DNA of 64,000 bases from assembly GCF_014805685.1 (NCBI RefSeq), contig NC_060891.1:29858898-29922897 (forward strand), in the 5' to 3' direction. Every line of letters begins with the position of its first letter. The stretch's first letter is position 1. A program made the translations under genes and the position numbers. Positions 44,282 through 57,700 of this stretch are shown one piece after another. The notes beneath the pieces were generated by a model. The model saw nothing but the letters and a program-made list of their open reading frames with translations, did not search any database and was not told the DNA's origin. The DNA comes from Silurus meridionalis (taxonomy: Eukaryota; Chordata; Actinopteri; Siluriformes; Siluridae).

Positions 44282-46619
44282 TTATTCTTGTCCTTTGTTT
44301 GAACCCAAAATATCTGCTTTCATGTCTTCATAGACGTTATGGTCCATAGCTGCATAGATATGTTCTGTAGTAGATTCCTGCTCCATAACAGCCGTCATTG
44401 GGAGCTGTACATACTGTCCGAACAGTGAGTGCACAGTCTTGCTGATAAGAGCACGGAGACAAGGTATGCCGCAGCAAACAAAAAATGCCACGGCTGCAAG
44501 AATAATGGCAAGTGTAGTTCCAATACATTAGTCCCGCCAGCCAGTTTGAAGAAAAAACCAACTCAGCCAACTAGTAAGTGCGGATTCCTTCGCATTATTG
44601 GAGACCATCTCATCACGAGCCGCCATACGTCTAGTAGAGTGTGTAGCGGACCTGCAGAGCCAGTGTGAAGAGGAATAACCGTGCAACAGTCCTCCCAATT
44701 AGATGGCACACACCTTGATCTGGGCCAAGCATTTTGTCAATAGCAAATCTATTCTGTACAGCCATTAATGTAGTGGCGTGAAGTTGTTCTGATATTAGTT
44801 TTAAGGCCTCAATTGTGTGATTGATAAAACGTTGTTGGTTGTACCAAATATAATTTATCCAGGCCATATTACGATCTATTTGGATCCAAGGGAGAAACAT
44901 TGTCAATGCTTTGAGGCGCCTTTATCTAGAGCAGCAACTCAACCGAACACCTACTGGTGTGCCCTTCCAACTTATATAGATGTCAGGATCTGTGCCCCAT
45001 GAGGGCAAGCTAGATTTATCAGTGATCGTGAGATGCTTGTTCTTGTAATTATTCACGATACTAGCTAACGATGTTTGGTCAACGTCATCCTGAAAAGCGC
45101 TTCGACGTCGTTTTGATCTAACCAGGTCGTGTAAAAGGGTCTCATTTACTGCCATAACAATAAGACGTCCCTCTAGGACTACCGTGCACAGCGACCATGC
45201 CACAGGCTAGGTAGAACCTGCAGCACTTCCTTTCCCCCACAGAACCAGAATATGTCTGCTAGGGGCAATGTGCCTCTTCTCAAGCTGGGGACATAAAAAT
45301 GACTACGTGTTTCATTGTCACATTTCTGTGTAGAGTCATTACAAGATAGTCTCAAGTTAAGTATGTGCATCAATCTGTTGGTCACATGCCTCCTTGGGCA
45401 GTGATCCCACATTAACTACTCCTCTTGCATGGAGGCACAATGGGAAAGTTTGTCCTGGTTGCACAATTACCCGCAAATCGTCATTACTAAGAGTAGCCAG
45501 AGGCTGATACTCGCACGCAGTACTTCGTGAGTGCATCCAGTGAGCTCCATAATCAACAGCAGCTGAACCCAATAAACATATAGCTGGACATAGATGAGTG
45601 GTGTTATAGGGTGCTTTATCACATGCCTCTATCCCTACTGTTGGCATAACACGAGGTGGGCGACGAGACCTTCTGTCGCATACAATGCATGTAGAGTGGG
45701 GCACTGCTGCACGCCCTGAATTTACCAACCATTGTCTGTACAAGTTAAGGTTTGGTTGAATGTTTGTAGTTTCTGGATATAGCTTTACTGATGTTACATT
45801 GATTTTTTCCGCACATCTGAGACAGGACGGGGCTTTTGGATTTAAGGGATAGTTGGGGTTCTTATATCTAAAACTAAGTTGTATTCTAGGTAAGTTCATC
45901 CTTTCTTGCCAGTTAGGAACATATATAAGGAATCTATACAAAACATCCCCATAGACTAGAGATTCCACCGAAGTTCTTTCGAACCTGCCATGTGGGATCC
46001 CCACTTGGGGAAAACCATAATACCACAATAGCGCAATATCAACACAACTACGGGTACCCAACACAGGAGGTATAACTTTGCGGGGTACTCCTGTGACTAC
46101 TACAATGTCTGTTCCATTTTCTGTGTCAGTTATACGAGCCTCGAGTCTCATCTCGTATTCAGGAGTGTCTTGTATCTCTGTAGAGTTGAGGATGAACTAG
46201 GGATATGGTATATGTTATAAATATATGTTTTGCAGTTACAGGAAAAATGATAGGACCTTGGTGTTATTTAAAACGCCAATGCACATCGAAGCTGTGCTGC
46301 AAGCACGTTCTTGCCGAATATACAGAAATTTTAGCAGCCTGTGCTGCAGTGAGACCGGTTTTAGCGTGGCAGTTAGGGTTCCTGGTGGTAGAGATCTCTT
46401 ATATCTGTGTGTGGACATGTTACGATTTACTGGGCATGCTGCGGGCTGAGAGCAGTTACTAAGGGAAATGTCAGGCACAAGGACTGATACTTTTGCTGGA
46501 TGATGTGAATAACAGTTAATGACAATGTAGGTGCAAATGAACCATACTACTAGAGCCATAGCGAGTACTGCCCAGTATCTTTTGGTGGGAGTCTGTTTGG
46601 ACTTTAGAATTTTCATCAT
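44282..46619 (-). pseudogene. env: ERV-E env, best-preserved leader, frameshifted in SU and TM
   Basis: ATG at 46619 overlaps the pol stop. Residues 16-35 form a hydrophobic segment (AVLAMALVVWFICTYIVI) after a basic N-terminus; RYKR at residues 72-75 is a furin-type site, suggesting a long cleaved leader peptide. The SU part is open 46151-45357. SU/TM cleavage RSKRRR is at about 45100-45120. The TM region is broken in three frames; the tail 44491-44282 is intact and contains IYAAM and VYEDM tyrosine motifs. At least five frame breaks. Confidence 0.83.
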
Positions 46620-46684
46620 GGTTCCACAGGTAGATCGATGTCTAAGTCTACTAGATCTTGTAGATTAAGAGTGTCAAACTGTGC

Positions 46685-48636
46685 AGGTGGAAAGTCTATT
46701 ATGGCTTCTCTTGCTTTTTCTGCTTTTCTTTTCTTCCAGCCTTTACATTGGTTTTTGGTTGATTCCTGTATAGTTGAGATTCTAGTTTATCAATATACTG
46801 TCGGCACTGCTCCACTCTTTCTGCGCTTTTCTGTTCTGCCCTCTGTATCTCTGCATCAAGTTGGGCATGTTCATGTTGATATAGCTTCACCTGTAATTGA
46901 CGATTTTCACCTGTTACTTTCGTTATGATCTCTTTTGTCTGGTCCATTTCTCTTCGAGTGTCTTTTAGAATTTCCTCCATTTTCTCCATCCTCTTTTGGG
47001 TTTCTGCCAGTTCTTGCCTGTTTATTGTATTCTCTTCTTCTTGAAGTGTCATTTCTTCTTTCAGAGCTTTCACCTCTGTTTGCAGTGGATCACTTTTCAG
47101 TGGCATTTTTGGTGTCATCTCCAAAATTCCATGGACATGCACCTTTTCCTCTTACTGGGTTCAGGACGACAAAATCTTCTTCATCCTTAACTTCCTCTGA
47201 GTTTGAATCTTCCTTCCTTTCATTCTTATTTCTAACATCTGGAAGAGATGTGGCTTTGCTTAATCTTTTTTGTACCTTAGGGGTGCTTTCACACCTTTCT
47301 TGCCTTTGTTTTTGCTTTTTCTGGCGATGTCTTTGATTCTGGTCATGCTCAGGTGGCTCTAGTTCCTCTCGCTCTCTCTCCCAGTCTTCAGGTGGGATAT
47401 CTAAATCATAATCATGTTCATAATCATATTTCCCTTCACCGCTTTCTTCATCATCTCCTCTTCTCCTTCAAGATTCTGAAATAACACTCTGTTTGTTTGT
47501 CTTGCTCTTCCTTTGTTTATTTTGTTATCTGCAACTGGTAATTCCATCCTTCCTTCGATGCGTCCTCCTGTTATGTCTAGTTGTATGTCGTGATACTCTC
47601 CTTTTCCTAGTACTGGGTAGAAGCTAATCACCTTTGGCTTCTTTATTTCAGCATATGGTGGTGGTTTCTTCTGTTCCTCATACTCCTCTAATGGTGGGGC
47701 TGAAACCTTTTCTGACCCTTTTCCCTCCTTACTTCCTGTTACCTTTTCTGTTTTTTCTTTATGCACTTTTAACATCTCCCCTCGTGCTCAAACCATTCAA
47801 TGATGTCTAATTTCCGTTTGTCTTTTCTTTCTTTTCTTTTTATTTCTCCCAATTTCTAATTCTGGTTTTCATTACATCACACTTTTCTTTATTAAATGTT
47901 CCTCTTCAGGCCATTGCAAATCCCAGCTGTCAGATCTTTCCATTTTTTCTATTTTTAATCTCCTTTTCAGCCCCTTTATGCCTTATAATTATCACATCCA
48001 CAGGTGTGATTGGGGATTCTTCCGTACTCATGATACACCCTTGTCTTGCCCTGTGTGCCTCTCTACGGTGGCCTGGGTTTCTGTTTTGAGCAGACCACTT
48101 TAAATGGACGCTATCCGTCTCACTGTCTTACAAGGTCGTGTTGGATTTTTTCGGCTTTGTCCACTTAATGAGTTGATTTTATCAATTAGAATCGAGGTAG
48201 CTGCCCCTCTTTCCCACACCACCTCTTTAGGTTCCACTACAACAGTTGCTGTCAGTCCCGAGCAATAATTAGATTGTTCAGGTACTTCTGCATTTAATTC
48301 TATCAATGGTTCCTCGTCTTCATTGTGTGGGTCTGCTATGAAATCAAACAGGTGTATCACGGCTTTACTAGGTGTAGGGGCTTCCACTAGGGTGCGCAGT
48401 ACTGGGCTTAACAATTGAGGTTTCCAGATGCTTTTTATTTTTTCATACCAGTTTTCCTCTGGGAATATCTGGTGCAACACCTCTATGCCATGTAATCGTG
48501 TAATAGCCCACAATTTGTCTTGTATCTGCTTTTCTGTCTGCCTCCTCTCTATACCGTTTCTATCTTTATATGTTCTTTCGTCCCAGAAATGAGTTCTAAG
48601 TCCGTTCGTCTCTATCTCTATGTCCATCAAATCCAC
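46685..48636 (-). pseudogene. gag: ERV-E gag N-terminal half, fused to env flank by a deletion
   Basis: Starts MDLMDIEIETNGLRTHFWDE at 48636 and runs with breaks through the coiled coil (47142-46699, KALKEEMTLQEEEN...QLDAEIQRAEQKS) to about 46690, where sequence of the pol 3' end begins. Capsid, nucleocapsid, protease, RT and integrase are all missing. The joint shares a short GTGGA with both parents. Confidence 0.9.
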
Positions 48637-49768
48637 ATTTATCTTGTTATATTTTCCTCTATCTTATTTATTCGTTTATTCTCACTGTGTATGTCCGAGT
48701 GTATGCATGTATGTGTATGTGTGTCAGCGAGCGAACACTATGTGTGTGTGTGTTATACTCCGTGCGCCTATGCGCATGCGCACCCCTCGTGCGCTCCGTG
48801 TCTGTGTATGCGCGTGCCCGCCCCTCTTTCTCCTGCTCTGTCTCTCGTCCAAGAATATGAGTATACTCACAATCTCAGCATCATCCCAAGCAGCGTAAGC
48901 AAACAGCAAGCAACAAAACAAACACAGGCATACATATAATTTCATAGACAAAACATCAACATATGGAAAACACAACTATAAATCCGGTTTTACAGAAACA
49001 CGCTTTTCCCGAACAATATGACAACAACACTTACACAACTGCAGTTACAACGTTTCTCTTTTTACCGTACATGTACACATGGCCATCACTTCATCTCAAT
49101 ATCCTCGGGTCCCACCCCTCACTATAACGGTGACTCTCCGAGCCTGACAACTCACGACCTTTTAAATGTACCCTTTCCACCCCAGGTTACGACCTGGATC
49201 CCTAGTAAAGACCTATGGTATCTTTCCTGTTTTAGACTATATGAGAAGTGTTACCTTCTCACATCGGGACTTGCACCCGAATCACCAAGATCTCACTTTT
49301 GGGTTTACACGTTCTCGGTCTGCTTAGTCTGCAACCTAATTAGACCATATGGAAAGTCCGACAGACTAAGGTACAAACAATTAGCCGTAGTTTCACGTGG
49401 GTCCCACCCTGCGTCTCTATCGCAGTGACTCTCCACCTCACAACTTTATTCACGTGGGTCCCACCCTGCGTCTCTACGCAGTGACTCTCCACCTCACAAC
49501 TTATGTCTTTACTTTTGCTTATACTCATCCAACACTAATTTTCCACCCGATAGTTCTTTGGCCCTAGGCCAGCAGTCTATACCCTCCCCGGGGCCGACAC
49601 CCTCATAGGCATACAGTTACTAATCACAGACTTTGAGTATAACAGGTGTCTGCTTACCTTTTCTCTGAATTTTGTTTCCAACGGCTGCAGCCCACAGGAT
49701 GCTCGGTCCCCTGTTCAGGTTTTCGACCTTTGTGCTGACCTTCAGGGCCCCACGTTGGGCAATAAATA
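48637..49768 (-). other. ERV-E leader and damaged primer binding site
   Basis: Same leader as copy A: duplicated 58-bp unit, splice donor at 49657-49652 and hairpins (one stem has lost two bases). The PBS near 49748-49760 lacks three bases compared with copy A. Confidence 0.75.
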
Positions 49769-50519
49769 TGTCGGAACTCAGAGCCCGTCTCTGAGGCGAC
49801 ACATCGAGGGTGGATTCCTTTGCTCAGAGGATTCCCAATAATGCTCAGCCAATTCTAGAAAACACAAATATAATAGACACAAACCGCCAATGAAGAATCC
49901 TCAGTCCTGGATGAATAAAAGCAAAACTTCTTTATTCCATGCAGGTTTCAAAGCTCAATAAAAGCTGGGTACTTCACATCAAAATGAACAGCACATCAAC
50001 AAATGATAAAGCATGCCAAAGTGAAGAAGTACACTGACTGTTGTTTCACGTCGATTTATACCTTGTGGCCACCGTGTCTTACTATTTTTCTACTTCCTTG
50101 ACCTTGAAGAATTCCCTTATGTCTCGGTCTTACCTTCTTTGTCCATAATTCCCCTTATGTCTCTGAATTTTGCCTTCCTTGTCAATTCCCTTATCTTTTG
50201 GCGTTCATTCTTTCAACAATACCATATTTGGAGTTCCTGTGTTTTTAGTTCCCCTTATTTTCCGCCCATAATTTTATATTAAAAAATATGAGTGAGTATA
50301 AAAGGCTTTTACTTTTCTCTGGTTTTAACCATACATTCTTCAGTCTTTCAAGTGTGAACAACCTTTTACGGCCTATTTTGTCCTCCTGCATTTGCAATGG
50401 GTAAGTGTTATGTTTTATTCTTTTATAATGCTGTTCTGCTATTCTACTTACATTTGATTGAGTTATAACATTGTTTTAGTTTGTTTGCATACTATGCTTG
50501 ATTAATTAATGGTGTAAGC
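49769..50519 (-). repeat. LTR-E5', truncated 5' LTR of ERV-E
   Basis: U5, R and the promoter part of U3 only. It belongs to the same subtype as 40889-42571, supporting one provirus. It keeps the antisense TATA, ATG (50397-50399) and splice donor (50401) but ends at about 50518 in the antisense intron, where pol of ERV-F begins (shared GCTGGTCC-type bases at the joint). Confidence 0.9.
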
Positions 50520-53500
50520 TGGTCCTCTGTCCTGTCTGAGTCGTCAGAGTGGCGCAGCGTGCCAACTCAGCCCGAGATTTCCTCTGGTCCTTTCACCGCA
50601 GCTCTGCAACAATGGTTAAGATGATACCAGTATTCCTTACCTTCAACCTTGACTGCGGTAGGAGTTGCTAGTACCACCTTGAATGCGTGGCTCACTCCAG
50701 TGTTTCCTTGAACACTTTGATATACACGTAGTCACCTGGTTGCACCTGCTGTAGTGGCTTGTCAACCTGTGCTCCGTGTGTGGCTTCACGAACCTGTGAA
50801 TATAAAGTTCTGTGTATTTGCGTCAGATGTTTGCAATAACTAGACATGTCTGCTTCAAGTTGTTCAAGTGAGGAGCTTGTGTAAGGTCCTTGTGTAAAAG
50901 CAACTGGCATGGGTCGTCCTGTCAGCAACTCATGTGGTGTCAGGTGTGTGTTGCGATTTGTTTGAGAGCGCATTTTCATCAATGCCAGTGGGAGAGCCTG
51001 TACCAATTCAGATTTGTGCTAGCACAAATTTTTGCTATTTTCTCCTTCAACACTCCATTTGCTCTCTCAACCATTCCTTGTGACTGTGGATGGTAAACAC
51101 ACCCCATTCTTTGCTTGATACACAAAGCTTCTGCAAATGCTTTGATCACATTATTTACAAAATGTGGTCCATTGTCAGAGCTCAGCTTGTCAGGTATCCC
51201 AAACCTTGGAATCACTTCCCTGATTAAAAACTTAGCTACAGTCTTTGCGTCATTCTTGGCAGTAGCTGTTGCCTCAACCCATCTGCTAAAACGATCTATT
51301 ACTACCAAGATGTATCTTTTCCCTTCCTTTCTATCTGCCATGTCCACAAAGTCCATCATCAAATGTCGAAATGGTCCCTTGGTTCAGGAATGTGACTGAT
51401 TGGTGCTGTGAAATGTTTCCTGACATTTCGTGCTGCACATAGTTCACAGGACCTCAGGAATTTGTCCACCATACTGGCCAGATATGGCGACCACCAATTC
51501 CTTCGGATTGTGTCTATGGTCTCCCTACGATTACAGTGATCTACCCCATGTGCTTCAGCAATGAGCTTTGGTAAAAGAGCTAATGGTGCTACCCACACTC
51601 CATCAATACTTCTCCATAACCCTGTGTTGGGGTCTTGTACTGCCCCTCGTTTTTTCCATCTCTCTTTCTCCTCTCCACTTGCTACATCCTGATATTCCCC
51701 AAGATCTTCCTCTGTTACCTGCCCTCGCACTTCCTCATGTTCTTCATCCTGTACCATCATCACTTTCACACAGTCTTTTTCTACTGCTGCACTTTTAGCT
51801 GCCTCATCTGCTGCCGCATTACCTCTACTGACCATATCTCCATCAGATTTGTGGGCTTTACACTTCACAATGGCTAATGCCTTTGGAAGCATCATGGCTT
51901 TGAGCAAATCAGAAATTGCAGGACCATGTAAAATGGATGATCCATCAGCTCTCTGGAAACCCCTTTGTTCCCAGATGGGTCCAAATGTGTGACATACCCC
52001 ATGTGCATATGCTGAATCAGTGTAAATAGTACACCTTCCCTGCTCCCAACCTACATGCTGCTGTTACGCTTTTATTTCTGCCAATTGGGCAGAACAAGGT
52101 TGTGGTACGCTTACACTAGTTAGTACTTGAAACGAGTCATCTTCCTCATTGTGCATGACTACAGCATATCCTGCTTTATTGCCATCGTTAGCGCGATAGC
52201 AAGAACCGTCCACAAACAAGACAATTTGGGCATCTTGTAGAGGTTGGCTCTCTAGGTCATCTCTAGCCTTTAGAAATTTCTCTGCTTCTGTAGTGCACTC
52301 ATGGGGAATTCCCTCATCTGATAAGACCACTGATCAGCTGGATTGATTGTGAGGCACCTCTCAATTGTTAGTTCTGGTGCAGACAGGATGACATCATACC
52401 CTGTCTTCGTGCATTCGTGATCACAAACTTTTGACTTGTCAGCAGAGCATGTAATGCATGAGAAGTGTACAGGGTCACTGGATGACCCATCGTGATTGTT
52501 GATGCTTTTTGATAGGCAAATGCTGCCGCTGCCAATCCTCTGTAACAAGGTGGCATGCCTTTTTCCACATTGTCAAGAGCTGTACTATAGTATGCAATTG
52601 GCTTCTTTCCCATGCTCTGTTGCTGTTGTGCTAAAATGGCTGATGCAAAACCTCGTCTTTCTGACACATAGAGGTGAAATGGTTTTGTGTAGTCTGACAG
52701 GCTAGTGCAGGAGCAGATTTTAGATCACTTTGATAGTTTCAAAAGCCTTTTTCCTTCCTCTGTCCAGATTAGCGTGCGTTAGATTTTGTCTGATCAGCTG
52801 CTTTCATCATGTCTCTGAGAGGTTGTGTTTTCAATGCAAAATCACAAATCCATGGTCTGCTAAAACCTGCTAAACCCAGGAATGACAACATATGTTGCAC
52901 TGTTTGAGGTTGTGGTGTCTTCTGAATTGCCTCTACATGAGAGGGCGAGATCTTTCGTGTAGTGCCTTCGAGCACTCTACCCAAATATTCTACCTTTTGT
53001 CGGCAGAATTGCAATTTTTCCTTACTGACCTTGTGTCCATTATGAGCTAGGGTTTCCAGGACCTTTAACGAGTCCTTCATGCACTGTTCTTTGGTTTGAC
53101 TACAAATCAGTAGGTCGTCCATATTGAAGCAAACTGCTTTGAATGTCTAGGTCTGCCAGATCTCGTGCTAACACCTGGTTAAAAATTGACGTTCTTTCAC
53201 AATACCCTTGTGGCAGACGTGTGTAGGTGTATTGTCTTCCCCCGTATGTAAATGCCAACAGAAACTGAGACTCAGGATGCAGAGGTACACTAAAAATGCT
53301 GAGCATAAATCAATTACAGTGTACCATTTAGTCCCTTCAGGGATGTTTGTTAACAGTGTGTGTGGATCAGGTACTACAGGATTTTCTGCTACCACCACAC
53401 GATTTATTGGTCTTAAATCATGGACCAATCTCCACTTGTCTGAATTTGGTTTTCTGACCGGAAAAATGGGGGTGTTGCAAGGGCTGTCTGTTGGGATTAA

Positions 53501-54600
53501 CACTCCTGCTTCAACTAGTCCCTCAATGGTGGGTCTTATCCCTTCTATCGCCTGTTGCGACAATTGGTATTGTTTCTGGTATGGCAATTGCACATTGGGT
53601 TTTAATTGAATTTTCGCCAACCCTGATGACTTAACTAACCCTACATCTGTCTGATGTTTAGTCCATAGCTTTTCCGGAATTTGTTTCAGCACCTGTTCTT
53701 CTTCTAGTTCAGCCTGTTCTTCCTTCTGTTGCCATTGTCCTACCTGCCCTACTTGTGTTCTCACTTGCATCTGTCTGTTGATCAAAATAGTGTGAGCTAC
53801 CACACTGTCTTCAGCTGTTAGTTTTATTCTGAGATATTTCCTGTCTGATGTCATGCTCATATTTTCCACTGGTATCCATTCAGTTATCTGGCTTGCTTCT
53901 CTGACCATTGGCCCTAAGTCTTTTGATTTAAAATTTTGCCCGATCATTAGGGAGACATGTGGAACAGAGTTCTTGACTGAATACCACTGTGCAATGTGGT
54001 CTGGTAGTTGTACTGTTGCAGCTATCCCTTGGGGACCAATGATCACGTTTTCTGCTTTGAGGCTGTACTGGTTTCCTTCTACATGTTCTCCCCACAAAGT
54101 CTCATATTCTTCATCTTGTCCCCCTCATCATACCTTATTGTGCAGTGCCATGGTTTCTGGTTTCCTTACAGTCTGGACGCATGTTTGTAAACCATGTTTT
54201 CAAGTGGTCATACAGCTTGTGAATTTCTGAAGATGTCACGTCGAGTTCCAGCCAATAGACTTTATCCAGTGTCTGTTGTTCTATTTTCTTTCTACCATCA
54301 CACACTGTTGAGCTAGGATTTCTGGAAGTTCGACCCACACTCCTGTAGGTCCACAGAAGATTTTTGCTCTAGCTTACACAGTACATCTCTGCCTAATAGA
54401 TTTGCTGGGGTATCGGGGGAATACAACAATGGTGCTTGTATTGTGATTCCTTCTACTGTTATGTCTTGTGGCTCTGTGAAATGCAAAGTTTGAGTTTTAC
54501 CCGAGAAGCCTACTGTCTTTACTGCTTTGCGTGAGAGAGGGAGCTTAGAGCCTTCTTTTCCAATGCTTGTAAATGTTGCTCCTGTGTCAATCAAAAACGA
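50520..54600 (-). pseudogene. pol: ERV-F pol: protease, RT, RNase H, integrase
   Basis: From right to left: protease LIDTGATFTSIG (DTG codons 54588-54580) with NLLGRDVL flap-side motif; RT 54097-52769 with HDLRPINR and a damaged LQY.DDLL; RNase H 52667-52064; integrase 51907-50692 with HHCC and DDE motifs. The C-terminal integrase tail is cut at 50520 by the joint to LTR-E5'. Gag and pol are in different frames near 54710, and a TAG lies just before the protease. About eight frame breaks, mostly single-base losses. Confidence 0.9.
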
Positions 54601-54706
54601 TGTCTAGAGCTGGTTACTCACATCCACCATTATGGTTGGTTCTTGTGCAGGGTACAGTGAGGTGGGGCACTGTACCAGCTCCCCTCTGGCTTCTCTCTGG
54701 GCATCT

Positions 54707-57700
54707 TCACATGTTACCTTGAGGTGGTCCCGAGAGGGCCACCTCTAAAGTTGCCTGAGTTTGTTGATTCTGCTGATTCTGGCCCATCCATGGTCCCGCC
54801 CAATTTCCGGGGTCTTGCCAGCTTTGATTTTGTTGCTGGTTTCCTTGCTGTTGTCTTATTGGATAGGGGCAGTTTCTCATCATGTGATTGGGATCTTGAC
54901 AGTTCCAGCATCTTCCTCCTCTCGATGGTTGATAATTTCTTGGTTGAAACATTCCTCCTCTTCCTCTGCCTCTTCCTTGCCCCCACCCTCTGTTTTGTGG
55001 TGGATATTGTTGATACGGTGGATAGGTCATTATTGGTTGTCCCACAGGCATTAGTTGCTGATTTCCTTGATCTGGTATGGTTTGCCTAGCTGGATCCTGC
55101 TGTGCATTTGTTGGTATCATCATGACTGCTGCTTGTTTAGCTGAACTTCTCTCTTCTTTGCGTTTTTCTTGACTTTCTTGTTTGCTCCGTGCTATCTCTC
55201 CGAGCTGTGCTTTGTGCAGCAATGTTATTAAATCTTCTGCTGCTTGTTTGCTTGCTTCTTTCTTTTTCTGTGCATTTCCACAGCATGTGTGACATTTGCC
55301 TGGAAAGCTGCCCAGGGCAGTGCATTAAGTCCCACAACCGATTCAAGCTGTTCTTGTACTTCACTTGGAAGCGCTCTCTTCAACATTATTTTGAACAATG
55401 TGATGTTAGCCGTTGTCTCATCCCATGCTGACCCCATCTCTTCAGCCCATGCTTTCTGTAATTTAAGGATGAAAGCCTCAGCTCCTTCTTTTTCATCCAT
55501 TTTCAGGTTTTCCACCTTGTTTAGATCAGATTGAGTGGGGTATGCAGATCGAAGTGCATTCCACACGTCGTTTCTTTTCACTCCAAACGTCCAGCGATCA
55601 TACTTTTGATCCTTTCCCACGTCTCCTAGATGTGCCTGATCCAATATTTCTATCATTTTAGCTTTTCCCAATGACTGTGTCAGGATCGCCTTGATATCTC
55701 CCATAGCCAGCATCTGGCCCATGGTTTGTTCTTCAAAGCGTGTTATCCATCTTTGTGCTCCTTCACATATGTTAGGCAGTCGGCTTATTAGTCCCGTAAG
55801 ATCCATAAATGACCATGGTGTGTATACTGATTCTGTGCCTTTTATAATGACTGGCATCTGTAAAGATTTTTGGTAATTGGGACTTGTCCATTCTCCTTCT
55901 TCTATGTCTTCTTCTTCATCATCGTGATCTCTTCTATGCCCTTGTGACCTTGTCATCCTTCGTTCATGTGGAAAGTCTATTATGGCTTCTCTTGCTTTTT
56001 CTGCTTTTCCTTTCTTCCAGCCTTTACATTGGTTTTGGCTGATTCATGGATAGTTGAGATTCTAGCTCATCAATATATTTTGGCACTGTCCATTCTTTCT
56101 GCTTTTCTGTTCTGCTCTCTGTATCTCTGCATCAAGGTGGGCATTTTCATGTTGGTATAGCTTCACCTTTAATTGATGATTTTCACCTGTTACTTTCGTT
56201 ATGATCTCTTTTGTCTGGTCCATTTCTCTTCTAGTGTCTTTTAGAATTTCCTCCATTTTCTCCATCCTCTTTGGGTTTCTGCCAGTTCTTGTCTGTTTGT
56301 TGCGTTTTCTTCTTCCTGAAGTGTCATTTCTTCTTTCAGAGCTTTCACCTCTGTTCGCAGTGGATCACTTTTCAGTGGCATTTTTGGTGTCATTTCCAAT
56401 ATTCCATGGACATGCACCTTTTCCCCTCTTTCTGGGTTCAGGACGACAAAATCTTCTTCATCCTTACATTCCTCTGAGTTTGAATCTTCCTTCCTTTCCT
56501 CCTTGTTTCTAACATCTGGAAGAGATGTGGCTTTGCTTAATCTTTTTTGTACCTTAGGGGTGCTTTCACACCTTTCTTGCCTTTGTTTTTGCTTTTTCTG
56601 GCGATGTCTTTGATTCTGGTCATGCTCAGGTGGCTCTAGTTCCTCTCGCTCTCTCTCCCAGTCTTCAGGTGGGATATCTAAATCATAATCATGTTCATAA
56701 TCATATCTCCCTTCACTGCCGCTTTCTTCATCATCTCCCTCTTCTGCTTCAAGATTCTGAAATAACACTCTGTTTGTTTGTCTTGCACTTCCTTTGGTTA
56801 TCTTGTTGTCTGAAGCTGGGAGCTCCATTCTCCCTTTAATGCGTCCTCCCATTATGTCTAGTTGTATGTCATGATATTCTTTCTTCTCCTCTATTACTGG
56901 GTAGAAACTAATTACCTTATGCTTTTTTACTTCAGCATATGGTGGTGGTTTCTTCTGTTCCTCATACTCCTCTAATGGTGGGGCTGAAGCCTTTTCTGAC
57001 CCTTTTCCCTCCTTACTTCCTGTTACCTTTTCTGTCTTTTCTTTGTGTGCTTTCAGCATTTCTCCCTCATGTTCAAACCACTCAATGATGTCTAATTTCC
57101 GTTTTGTCTTTTCCTTCTTTTCTTTTTTTATTTCTCCCCAATTTCTAATTCTGGTTTTCATTACATCACACTTTTCTTTATTAAATGTTCCCTCTTCTGG
57201 CCATTGCAAATCCCCAGCTGTCAGGTCTTTCCATTTTTTCATGTATTTTTTAATCTCCTTTTCAGCCCCTTTATGCCTTATAATTATCACATCCACAGGT
57301 GTGATTGGGGATTCCTCCGCACTCATGATGCACCCCTGTCTCGCCCTGTGTGCTTCTCTACGGTGGCCCGGGTTTCTATTTTGAGCAGACCACTTTAAAT
57401 AGACGTTTATCCGTCTCACTGTCTTACAAGGTCGTGTTGGATTTTTCCGGCTTTGTCCACTTAATAAGTTGATTTTATCGATTAGAATCGAGGTGGCTGC
57501 ACCTCTTTCCCACACCACCTCTTTAGGTTCCACTACAACAGTTGCTGTCAGTCCTGAGCAATAATTAGATTGTTCAGGTACTTCTGCATTTAATTCTATC
57601 AATGGTTCCTCGTCTTCGTTGTGTGGGTCTGCTATGAAGTCAAACAGATGTATCACGGCTTTACCAGGTGTAGGGGCTTCCACTAGGGTGCGCAGTACTG

